Shown piece by piece: positions 23,234 through 32,939 of a stretch of 64,000 nucleotides of DNA. Source of the DNA: Ichthyophis bannanicus (Eukaryota; Chordata; Amphibia; Gymnophiona; Ichthyophiidae); the NCBI GenBank assembly GCA_033557465.1, contig CM066035.1, forward strand, positions 896,427,309-896,491,308, given 5' to 3'. Below the pieces are notes generated by a model. That model was not told where the DNA came from, did not search any database, and saw nothing but the letters and a program-made list of their open reading frames with translations. Position 1 is the first letter of the stretch; each line of letters opens with the position of its first letter. A program made the translations under genes and the position numbers.

Positions 23234-23551
23234 AGATTGAGTGAAAAAATATTTTCTTTTATTAAAGTGTAATCAAACTCTGGAATTTGTTACCGGAGGA
23301 TGTAGTAAAGGCTGTTAGTGTAGCTGGGTTTAAAAAAGGTTTGGACAAATTCCTGGAGGAAAGGTCCATAAACCATTATTAAGAAGGGACCCAGGATATC
23401 AGTGCTTGACCCAGTACAAGCATTGTGGAACCTGTGTCTTTTGGGGAAACTGCTAGGTACGTATGACCTAGATTGGCCACTGTTGGAAACAGGATACTGG
23501 GCTTGATGGACCTTGGTCTGACCCAGTATGGCATATCTTATGTTCTCATGT
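23234..23551 (+). mobile_element. CR1-group LINE 3-prime end
   Basis: It contains aactctggaatttgttacc, ggtttggacaaattcctgga and actgggcttgatggacctt. These match in order the minus-strand CR1 at 27,690-28,000 and the plus-strand one at 18,240-18,580. It is untranslated region only, 5-prime truncated. Confidence 0.85.
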
Positions 23552-23599
23552 CTGTTTTCAATCAAATCTGTTTGAAACTTGATAGCAGGCATCCGTAAT

Positions 23600-24200
23600 G
23601 CCACTGCATGCCATTGAGTCACAAGCTCCGTCCTCCCCCAAGGGCACAAGAAGATGGGCAGAGAGGGTATGTACAGTGGCAGGATGTGTGCCAGAAGCCA
23701 CCATCGGAAGGGAAAAGCGGTACAGAGCGGAAGGAACACCTCAAGATAGTGAAAGAGGGCAAAGTAGCACCACAATTGGTGGAAGCACACCAAAGCACTT
23801 TGAGAGGAGTAAAATGGCATCACCATTGACAGGAAGACACCAAAGCATAGGTAGAGAGGTAAAGTAGCAACCGCCACTTTGTTCGGATGACCCCCAAGGC
23901 AGTGTGAGTTGGTTAAAGCAGCAATGTTTGTCTTGAAGGCTCAGCAACACTAGCAGAGAACCAATACAGCACCAAGATCGGCTGGAAAGCCCTAAAGGAC
24001 CTGAAATGAGCCAACATATAGGGCCTTCCAGGTTGTCTTGCTGCTAACACATCAGAAGGCGGCACCAAGATCAGCTGGAATGTCCTAAAATACCCGTCGA
24101 GTGCCAGCACAGCAGCAATACAGGCTAGAAGTCATAATGCTACTTAGAGAGCCAACTCAGTGTCAAGATAGACTGCAAAGCTTAAAGTCCCCAAAGAAGA
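23600..24200. repeat. Decayed tandem repeat, unit ~93-98 bp (tentative)
   Basis: GCACCAAGATCGGCTGGAA at about 23,969 recurs in diverged form at about 24,062 and about 24,160, each followed by a cctaaa-like stretch, giving spacings of 93 and 98 bases. Related caccaaagca motifs occur earlier (23,789, 23,840). It looks like an old, eroded satellite or minisatellite. No coding potential. Confidence 0.35.
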
Positions 24201-25933
24201 CCAGCAGTAGAGCAGCATAAGAGTCGGCATGAGCTCAAGCCACAGGAATGAGTCTTCAGCTAAGCTATGTGCATACAAGTTAGAATCCAGGCACCCGCAT
24301 TAGGAACCCTAGACACAGAGGAAGATCCTTCCCAACTCGCCCCCCACCTCGTGTGTGAGGAGCATTCATGGACTGTTCAAATCAGATGTAGAAGGATATG
24401 GAATGAGAATAAGAAGATGCACCGCGGTGAAGGCCCGAAAGCAGAGGCAGTGGGGCGGTAGCACTTGGCAGCAAGAGGCCACAAGAACTGAGGAAGACCA
24501 ATGCAACCGTAAGAGGCTGAAGCCTCTAATGAAATGGTAATACTTGTGGCAAAAGACTGAATAGTCAACAAGTGCAGCAATGGAGGATGGCGGATATGAG
24601 GGCACTCTGTCCCTCCATGATAGGTAGGGTTGATTTGGCTATCAGACTAGGTGAGTGTCCTCTTTCTTCATGCTTATACTGTTGTCTGGTGACTGGTTTA
24701 GCAGTAACAATTCTCCTTGCATGAACTTCCAAACAAGTAAAATAATGGAAATTTTGAAAACGTTTAAGAGAGCTGAAGGATTGTTGATAATGGTAAACTG
24801 GTAGTGCCTCCCCCCCTCCCACCCCCATCGTGCTGGGTTCAGTTTCTCCTGGACTTGGGTTGTTGGGAATGGCATGCCAGAGTGGGAGTGGGTACACCCA
24901 AAGAGGTACACAGTGATAACCTTAAGGTACCTACAATGATGCAAAACAAGAGGAGGCTGAGGAATAGCCCCAAAAAGCCAAAGTATGCAAGAAGTGTGGC
25001 ATGAACCACCCAAATCAGCAGGGGAGGGGCAAAGGGCAGAAGCAAGGCAAGCCATAAGAGTAGTACCAACAGCATGATTCGGGCAGCAATGGTAGACCTT
25101 CTTTCCCCTTGTCTCCCTATCTGTTTTTAGTTTTGCTTCGTGGGCCTAAATGGACCCACTGGAAACATGTTAGCAGGCCACAGAGTGGCTGTGCAAGCAG
25201 AACCGGGAGTTTTCAACCACAGCAATACTCGAAATTTGGATCTAGAGAGCAGGACTGACAACAGAGGGGCAGACTGTGATACAAATGGAAGCACAGCGAG
25301 TCTGGCAGCAGAGGGAGACACTTTCAGTTTATTTCCTTTCCTTTTTGTTTGCTTTTGTGCTGTTTTCTTTTTCTTTTAAGTTTGCCATGGGGAGGCTGAA
25401 AGGTAGCCACTGGGAATGGGCACTATCCTGGAGAGGCTGCAGTGCAAACCCTCAGCAATTACAGCTGGACATGGAAGGCGGAGTGTGTGGGGAGCTGGCC
25501 CTCAATACAGTCCTCTGCTCATTTTTCCTCACTCACATGAAATTTAAGGGAAACCAAACAAGGAGAAGTTTGTCTTCCAGAAATACTAGTTTTTCTATCA
25601 ACTTTGATCCTAGCTGTGAGGAGTCACAGTATCTCCCGCCATGGAGAATATAAGTTCACGGGGCACACTGGTTGCAGGGTAGGACAGGAAATGCTGGGCA
25701 GCCTTGGATAGATCTGGCCAGACTGCCGCATTATGTGCCCAGTGTGCCAAAGTGTCTGTGTGCATGGTCTCAATGGGCTCTGCAAGGTAACTTGTCACTG
25801 AAATCTGTGCAGGAATCATCGTATGTTGATGTCTGCAGCTTAGCATTGTAACTAGGGCTTCAGCCATCAAAGATTTTCCCTTGCTGGGGCTCATAGGACA
25901 CTGGAATGCAAAGCTTGGGAAGGGGGGGGGGGA
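24201..25933. other. 1.7-kb segment, no gene recognised
   Basis: There are several open frames of 60-137 codons on both strands, but none has a known domain or paired splice sites. GC content rises toward the right end, where the hAT-like MITE begins. Confidence 0.4.
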
Positions 25934-26281
25934 CAGGGCCAGCTGCCTAGGGCGGCAAACCTCTGTGGGCGGCAGATCATGTGCTTCGGCACACGTGGCT
26001 TGCTGCACCCCCTGCCCCATTTGCACTGAGCTGCCCTGCCCTTCGCCTGCCCCTTCCCATGCTGAGCTTTGCCACCGCTGCTGATTCTGGCAGCGGGGGT
26101 CAGGTGGGCAGCTAGGCTCAGGCTTGCGACAAGCCATGTGTGCCGAAGCACATGGCCTGCCGACGAGCCAAGCTGAGAAGGTATGTACAGTGAGCCAAGC
26201 TGATCCTGCTGCCGGCAGCGGGGGGTGGTGACACTGCTGGAGTTTCTGCCTGGGGCAGTGGAAGCTCTTGGGCCAGCCCTG
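25934..26281. mobile_element. hAT-like MITE, GC-rich
   Basis: The left end reads CAGGGCCAGCTGCCTAGGGC. The reverse complement of the right end begins CAGGGCTGGCCC, so the ends are imperfect inverted repeats of the CAGGG type usual for hAT elements. Inside are repeated ctgccg and catgtgcttcggcac blocks, also partly inverted (25,976-25,992 versus 26,138-26,152). The flanks are G-rich (ggggggga / gggtggag), so the 8-bp duplication cannot be verified. A minus-strand 154-codon frame here is a by-product of composition. Confidence 0.55.
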
Positions 26282-26559
26282 GGGTGGAGTTGTAGATGAC
26301 AGGGTGGTGTTCGGGGTAATGGTACTACTTGCCGCCGCGCCTGCTGTTTTCTCACCTCTGCATCATCATGCGTCCCTGCCTCTGGTGCTGTCTTTCCTGC
26401 ACCTCAATCATCAGCTTTTCTTTCCATTAAATCTCAGTGTTGTACTTTAGAGCGGTGGCTCCTTTCATCTGTGGGTCATAGAGAGCAGCTAGTATATAAG
26501 CATTTTCCTTCATAAGAGGTTTGCAGCCTATTTTTCACTTAACCGTGCAAGAAGTCCAC

Positions 26560-27180
26560 TATTGCCAAAACCTCTGCTGTGAATTCTTTCCAAAAACACT
26601 GCGTAAAATATTCACCACCAGGCTGAGAAGGCTCAGGGTAGCCTGTGGGGAACGCAGTTCCTCCGTTGCATCCTTGAAGGGCTTTAGGACCTCTGTCACT
26701 TGTATGATATTTGCACAGTCCTAGTGACACAGGAGGCTGGTCCAAATCTCTCTCTCTAATGACATCTTGGAGCAGGGACTGTCTCCTACATGTCTCTCTG
26801 TACAGTGCTGTGTATGCCTTGTAGCGCTGTATAAATGATTAGTAGTAATGAAAAGCTGCCCATCGCTCCGCTAAACTCTCTAGCATTTCATAAGTGGAAT
26901 TCCACCTAGTGGCAATGTGGTGTATAGATGCCCCTGTTGCTTCCTGTTTCCTATGCAGCTCATGCGCACCTTTCGCACTGCAGTGAAAATACTCTACTTT
27001 TCGGCGTGTCTTGATCCGTTACCTCAGGACGGGTCTGCCGCTCCCCAAACCTAGGGAGTTACTCGCAACCAGGTGCAGCAAGTGTACAAAGCATCTGGTC
27101 CACTGGAAGCTCCTCTTTCATTGCCTTAGTCACGTTCATCCCAATGTCTCCCGCAAAAAAACCGGAAAGCGCAATGCTCT
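26560..27180 (-). pseudogene. hAT transposase remnant (ZBED-like)
   Basis: Reading the minus strand from high to low coordinates gives, in broken frames: a GDIGMNVTKAMKEELPVD stretch at about 27,170-27,110, matching the DNAxNMxKA block; CFVHLLHLVASN at about 27,096-27,058, matching the CxxHxLxLxVxD block; KVEYFHCSAKGAHEL at about 26,990-26,950; ATRWNSTYEMLESL at about 26,922-26,880, the hallmark of hAT transposases; and VLKPFKDATEEL at about 26,700-26,660. The order and spacing fit one decayed gene. A LINE/SINE tail has inserted at 26,769-26,850. There is no dimerisation domain beyond 26,560. It is inactive. Confidence 0.72.
26769..26850 (+). mobile_element. LINE/SINE 3-prime tail inserted in the hAT remnant
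   Basis: It reads ttggagcagggactgtctcc then gccttgtagcgctgtataaa and ends tgattagtagtaatg. This is a widespread vertebrate non-LTR tail type in plus orientation. It splits the transposase reading between the WNSTYEMLE and VLKPFKDATEE blocks. Confidence 0.6.
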
Positions 27181-27689
27181 GTTCATGCCCAATGTACTAG
27201 TCCTGCAGTGTTGCCCTTATTTATGCTAAGATACATGTCCAAGCTTGAGTCTCATCTATCATCTGGCTGTGCAGCCCAGCCCAGCGGTATTGTCTTCCTG
27301 TTGCTGCGCCGTTTATACCCACAAACTGTCCCTGCCTTGTTCAGCTGCCACCAGTGTGCTGTCGGGGGGCGGTAGGCACGTGGAGTGTTCTGATTAGTGC
27401 AGATGTCAGTGGGGAAATGCACGTTAATACTGGCCTCTGCCTTTCCCGGCTCTCTCCATCAGCTTCCCTCTATTAGTCTGCTTTCTCTAGTAATTGCATT
27501 CTGCATATTGGAGGTATAAAGGCATTTTAAAGACTTCTTTTACGTCCATGGAGGGGGGAGTGGGGGAGGTTGCTGTTACTGGACCTGTGGCTGGAGACAG
27601 AGGAGAGGATGAAAAGCTAGTGGCATCTTTCCCACTCTGTGTACCTGTGTGTACTCTTGGTGTTTGAATTGTCAGTATTTCTTTTAATT
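27181..27689. other. Unassigned segment between hAT remnant and CR1
   Basis: It may hold the N-terminal (BED-finger) part of the hAT gene in unreadable form. I see no certain feature. A purine-rich block lies at 27,550-27,620. Confidence 0.3.
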
Positions 27690-28148
27690 AAGAATAAGAT
27701 ATGCCATACTGGGTCAGACCAAGGTCCATCAAGCCCAGTATCCTGTTTCCAACAGTGGCCAATCTAGGTCATACATACCTAGCAGTATCCCCAAAAGACA
27801 CAGGTTCCACAAAGCTTGTATCGTGGCAAGCAGTGGATTTCCCGTGTCCGTTTTAATAATACTTTATGGACCTCTCCAGGAACTTGTCCAAACCTTTTTT
27901 TAAACCTGGCTACGCTAACAGCTTTTACTACATCCTCCGGTAACAAATTCCAGAGTTTGATTACACGTTGAGTGAAAAAAATATTTTCTCTTATTAGTCT
28001 TAAACAGGTTTCACTGTACCTTCATTGCATGTCCTAGTCTTTCTATATTTTTATGGCGTAAACAATTGATCTATGTTTACCCGTTCCACTCCATTCATTA
28101 ATTTATAGACCTCTATCATATCTCCCCTCAGCAGTCTGTTTTCCAGGT

Positions 28149-28310
28149 TGGTTTATTTATTTAACATTTCTTATATACCACCTTTCTGGTTTATCATGGC
28201 AATTTACATTGAACACAATGGAACTTAAGTTACATAGAACATTAATAGAACATTATAAAAGATACACGATAAGGGGGTTATTTTAACTATCCATATAATA
28301 GGAAGGGTGT
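28149..28310 (-). mobile_element. L2-type LINE tail inserted in CR1
   Basis: Plus orientation reads TTTATTTATTTAACATTTC and TATATACCACC then GGCAATTTACATTGAAC, the same kind of tail as at 13.5, 35.1 and 42.0 kb. It separates the CR1 untranslated region from the end of its RT coding sequence. Confidence 0.6.
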
Positions 28311-29612
28311 GGAGTATGATATACTGGATTTAGGTAATGCCCTAACCTTTTTAGCCTCTCCTCATAAGGGTACCCTTCCATCCCCTTTACCATTTTGGTG
28401 ACTCTTCTCTGTACCTTTTCTAATAACACTATATCCTTTTTAAGATAATGGAAACCAGAATTGCACACAATATTCGAGGTGCGGTCGCACCATGGAACGA
28501 TACAGAGGCATTATAATATCCTTTGTTTTATTCTCCATTCCTTTCATTATGATTCCTAGCAATCTGTTTCCTCTCTTGGCCACCGCTGCACACTGGTTGG
28601 AGGGTTTCAACATGTTATCCATGATGACACCTAAATATTTTTCCTGGGTGGTGGTTCCTGATATGGAACCTTGCATTGTGTAACCATAGTTTGGGTTGTT
28701 CTTTCCTAGGTGCATAACTTTGCACTTGTCCACATTAGATTTCATCTGCCATTTGAACATCCAGTCTTCCAATTTATCTAGGTCCCCTTACAATTTTTCA
28801 CAATCCTCTCTGGTTTTAGTAGCTTTGAATAATTTTGTGTCATCTTCAAATTTGATTACCTCACTCGTTATTCCCATTTTCAGGTCATTTATGAATATGT
28901 TAAAAAGCAGCGGAGCCAGCACAGATCTGAAGTACTCCACTATTCACCTTCCTCCACTGGAGAAATTGGCCATTTAGCCCTACCCTCTTGCTTTCTGTCT
29001 TTTAACCAGTTCTTGATCCACAATAGTACACTGCCTCTTATCCCATGACTTTTTAATTTCACCAACCAACTCTCATGAGAGACCTTGTCAAAGGCTTTCT
29101 AAAAATCCAGATACACTATATCAACTGACTCACCTTTGTCTACCTGTTTGTTCACATCTTTAAAAAAACATAACAGATAAGTAAAACAAGTCCTTCCTTG
29201 TCTAAAGCCTTGTTGGCTGTCTCCCATTAAGCCATGACTATCTACATATTCAGTAATTTTGTTCTTTATAATGGTTTCTACCATTTTTCACGGTACTGAC
29301 ATCAGGCTTGCCGGTCTGTAGATTTCCGGATCCCCCCTGGAACCATTTTTTAAAAATTGGTGTTACATTGGCCATCCTCCAATCTTCAGGTATTAGAGAT
29401 GATTTTCATGATAGTTCACAGATTACTAATAGTAGGTCTAAAATCTCATATTTCAGTCCTTTCAACACCCTTGGATGTATACCACCTGGTCCAGGTGATT
29501 TGCTACTCCTCAGTTTATCAAATAGTTGCAATACATCTTCCCGGTGTATCGATATTTCTTTCATTTCTTCTGCGGCATCACCTTCAAATACCATTTCAGT
29601 CATGGGTAACAT
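28283..29612 (-). pseudogene. CR1 reverse transcriptase, inactive
   Basis: In order on the minus strand: KSPGPGGIHPRVLKGL (29,510 region), a finger-palm piece with QQGFRQGRTCFTYLLCF (29,210), KAFDKVSHESWLVKL (29,080), the catalytic region reading FEDDTKL at about 28,845, and the thumb block CKVMHLGKNNPNYGY to YLGVIMDN and [18 protein letters not shown] (28,720-28,460). The catalytic FADD is changed to FEDD. A stop (TAG) lies just before KAFDK, and another (TAA) lies near 28,788 before LDKLEDW. The final C-terminal block KVQRRVTKM...YEERLKRLG is at 28,430-28,340. The enzyme would copy CR1 RNA at a nicked target; this copy cannot. Confidence 0.85.
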
Positions 29613-30098
29613 TCCTACATCTTCTTCATTAAAGACCGAAGCAAAAATTCATTCAGTCTCTCTGATATGGCCTTGTTCTCTTAGTGCCCCTTTTACCCCT
29701 CTATCATCAAATGGTCCAACTGACTCTCTCACAGATTTTTTGATACAAATGTACTTGAAAAAGTCTTATGCATTTTTGCTTCCACAGTAACCCGCTTCTT
29801 AAATTCTTGTTGCCTGCCTTATCGGTACCTTGTATCTAACTTGCCATTGCTTATGTTTCCAGTTTTTGTCATTTGGCTCCTTTTTCCATTTCCTGAAAGA
29901 TGCTTTTTTTGGCAGCCGCTTCTCTGACCTCACTTTTAAACCATGCTGGCAGTTTTTTGGACTTCATTCCATGTTTCTTAAAGCATGGAATACAATTGGT
30001 CTGGGCTTCCGAGATAGTATTTTTAAACAACATTCATACTTGATGTAAATCTTTATCCTTTGCAACTGCTCCTTTTAGTTTTTTCTTAACTGTTTTCC

Positions 30099-30584
30099 TC
30101 ATTTTATCATGTCTCCCTTTTGAAAGTTAAAGGTAGTACTGTGGATTTCCTTACCCTTTCTTCCTCCGTTTATTAAATCAAACGCGATCATGCTATGATC
30201 ACTTTTGCCAAGTGGCCTCAAAATCCTTCTCTCTTGCATCAGATCATGTGTTCCACTAAGGACTAGGTCCAAAATGACTTCCCCTCTTGTCGGTTCATGA
30301 ATCAGCTGCTCCAAGAAGCTGTCATTTATTTCATCTAGAAACTTTATCTCCCTAGCAGGTCCTGCCGCGACACTGACGCAGTCGATACCTGGGTAATTGA
30401 AATCACCCATTATTATTACTGTGCTGTAACTTTTGTTAGCTTCCCTGATTTCTTTGAGCATTTCATCATCCATTTGTTCATTCTGGCCAGGCGGTCGATA
30501 GTACACCCCCACTGCCATCGCCTTCCCCTTTTTACATGGAATTTCATTCCATAGAGATTCTACAGTGTATTTTGCTTCCTGCAA
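30099..30584 (-). pseudogene. CR1 apurinic-like endonuclease domain
   Basis: The frame of 161 codons contains VGVYYRPPGQNE near residue 25, MGDFNYPGIDC near residue 59 (the Asp-Asn metal/active-site strand) and GKSDHSMIAFDL near residue 125 (the SDH catalytic motif). These are the standard endonuclease motifs of CR1-group LINEs. The N-terminal part with the catalytic Glu is in another frame upstream (30,590-30,650 encodes an IGGGVALYI-like piece). It lies on the same strand and in order with the RT pseudogene. Confidence 0.8.
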
Positions 30585-31195
30585 GACCTCTCTCTAATGT
30601 AGAGTGCAACCCCTCCACCAATTTGATCTGCTCTATCATTACGATATAGTTTCTACCCAGGTATCAGTGTCTTACTGGTTGTCCTCCTTCCACCTTGTCT
30701 CTGATATACCAATCATATCTAACTTCTCATTTAGTGCTATATATTCTAACTCTCCCATCTTATTTTTTTTGGACTTCTAGCATTTGCATACAAGCATTTT
30801 AGAGGCTGTATTTTATTAATATTAATCTGGTTATCGGGAGGCATGGGAAATTGGAATCTTTAAGCTCTGTCTGCTCTGTACTTGGGGCATATCAACAGAG
30901 GTTCCAATAAAGACAAAAGTAACCCAAATGCCCTTAACTTCAATTTTTTGCTAGTATCCTTCTAGGATACATTGTTCCGAACCATGTGCTTTTGGGCGAC
31001 TGTTGGCTTTCCCCTATTATCCAGTTTAAAAACGGCTCTATCTCCTTTTTAAAGGTTAATTGCCAGCAGCCTGGTTCCATCCCGGCTTCCCCATCAGTTA
31101 GTAGTCTATCAACAATCTCTTCAACACACTCTTCAACCAGTAACCTCACAATATCTGATAAATCATATACAAATCCGCCTATGTGGACTCCTTAG

Positions 31196-31633
31196 ACTCT
31201 GTATTTGTGAAGCCCATACTGATTTACTTTTTCAGCAGAGAATATGATGTGCCGCTGCTCGGTTCGGTTGCCTTCACTTGGCTACTTCTCTCAACCCTTT
31301 ACTGTGCCAACTTCCCTTTGTGGCTATGATACCGGATATTGGAAGCTGCAGCTCATTCTACTTTCTTTTTAAAGACTTCTCGCTTTAGCTTCATCAGTGG
31401 GCTAGAGGAACCCATAAGCATATCCTGGGAATGACCTGTTTCTTTCTGTGCACCTCTGCCTTCTTTCTTTTATGAGCATTTAATTTCCCAAACATAACCC
31501 TTCACAAGCATTGATAAGCTTGGACTACATTCTCAGCTCTTGGGGACAGGAACTGTCTATCGTTCAGCACTCTGCACTGCCATCCAGTAAAGCCTCTGCT
31601 GCTGCCCTGGAGTACCATCACCCCAAGTCTGCT
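31196..31633. other. Unassigned segment
   Basis: No domain or repeat was recognised. It ends at the 13-bp target duplication of the small hairpin insertion. Confidence 0.3.
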
Positions 31634-31646
31634 GCATCAAATATTG
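31634..31646. repeat. Left 13-bp target-site duplication
   Basis: GCATCAAATATTG is repeated at 31,843-31,855. The palindrome starts at the next base. Confidence 0.75.
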
Positions 31647-31842
31647 TCCAAAAAGCCAAACCAGGGTTGAAAATACCAGTATACAAAACAAAAAAACTTT
31701 TTTTGTCGGAACAGCTAGCTCTCTCGACTGAGCTGGCCGTTCCGACAAAAAAAGTTTGTTTTGTATACTGGTATTTTCAACCCTGGTTTGGCTTTTTGGA
31801 TTTCATTTATACTGGGTTTTTGGTATCATATTTTGTTGTTTG
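31647..31842. mobile_element. 196-bp hairpin insertion with a 42-nt unpaired end
   Basis: 31,647-31,800 is an inverted repeat with arms of about 73 bases and a short loop (tctcgact). The arms differ by a 4-base A-run indel and two or three substitutions. The left arm is flush with the left 13-bp duplication. A 42-base unpaired tail (31,801-31,842) separates the right arm from the right duplication. The plan mirrors the 1.22-kb palindrome at 8.8 kb. No coding content. Confidence 0.78.
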
Positions 31843-31855
31843 GCATCAAATATTG
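31843..31855. repeat. Right 13-bp target-site duplication
   Basis: Identical to 31,634-31,646, with different bases beyond. Confidence 0.75.
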
Positions 31856-32553
31856 GCCTTGGGGTCAATTGTCCGGCCTATTTTAGCCTTGGAGCCAATA
31901 AGTGAGAGAGATTTGCTATACGGTGTCCTTTTGTCCTTCTTCCACAGCTGCTATTACAGACAATAGGTGAGAGAATGCTAACAAAAAAACGTTTTCACCG
32001 TATCATCTTTGGTTGCGGAATGGGATAGATACGTAAATTGTCTCTTCCCAGTACCACTGCTATTTTAAGTGTTGCAAAAACAATCTATGTGCACACCTTC
32101 TACCAATATTAGGAAAGTAAGTAATTGCCAATTGGCAAACTGTAAAAGCGGAGCTTTCTTAGCCCTTCTCTGACTTTCCTGATCTCTTCCTCCCCTCACC
32201 CTCCCTTAGACTCTTCTTGTGGGAGCATTTAGGAAGCCCTGCATAACTTTCAAACTCCTAGTTCTAAAAGCAGACAGACGCAGCAATCCCAAGGTTAAAA
32301 TAGGGAGGCAGGAACACCCTGCTCCCTTCAATATGTGTGTTTGTGTCCCAGCAAACCTTCCTCACTCCTCAGTCAGACTTTAAGCTGTTTTTTCAATCTC
32401 TTATTTTCTTTGCTTTAAACTTTTAAGCCCCAGCAACCCTTTCTCACTCTCACACACAGTAGTTCTTTCAAGCTTGTGCAGAGGTGTCGTCCAGCTCTGT
32501 AGTGACATCATCATCCATGGGATTTTCACAACTCCAGGCAGAGAGAGGTTTCA
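31856..32553. other. Unassigned segment left of DIRS element B
   Basis: No gene or repeat is recognised. Composition is unremarkable. Confidence 0.35.
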
Positions 32554-32715
32554 ATCTCCAGGAACAAGCAGGAATGAGTCTTCACATATGGGTACATTGA
32601 TACCGACGGAGTCTGCGTGGGAACGCTTCCCAGCGTCCAATCAGAACGCTTTTGGAAGCATTCCAACATGCCTGCGTGCTGCCTTCCCGCCTTTCCCAAC
32701 TGCCTCTCCTCAGTT
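32554..32715 (+). repeat. Left inverted terminal repeat of DIRS element B
   Basis: It is complementary to 38,593-38,753 with few differences. The repeat includes a block (cacatatgggta) followed in other copies by the palindrome GTCGGTACCGAC; here the left copy has decayed to ttgataccgac. Confidence 0.85.
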
Positions 32716-32939
32716 TTCGTTTTTCCGCGGAGCTGACAGGACGTCCTTCTGTCACCGCAGAAAATTCTTCTTTTATTTTTTATTTTTCTTGTGGTCGCGG
32801 CTGTCTTCCCCGACGCCACCGGTACCGCCGGTGTTTCTTTTCTTTTTTTCTTCAATTTATTCCTGTTAGGGAATAACTTTTTCCCTCTTAGTGCCTGACG
32901 GGGTTATCCCGGCCTTCTAGGCCTACCCCTTTTTTCCTC

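Larger units (their letters stand above)
27690..31195 (-). mobile_element. CR1-group LINE, long copy with endonuclease and RT
   Basis: The minus strand reads from ~31,195 down to 27,690: an unassigned N-terminal piece (30,940-31,149), an endonuclease (30,099-30,584), reverse transcriptase (29,612-28,283) and the 3-prime untranslated region (28,140-27,690). The 3-prime end carries the block ggtccatcaagcccagtatc (on plus), the CR1 tail seen also at 18.5, 23.5 and, eroded, 39.2 kb. An L2-type tail interrupts it at 28,149-28,310. Several in-frame stops make it inactive. Confidence 0.85.

Noticed and set aside
25610..26355. 175- and 154-codon minus frames
   Set aside because: Partly inside the GC-rich hAT-like MITE; no domain and no splice support.
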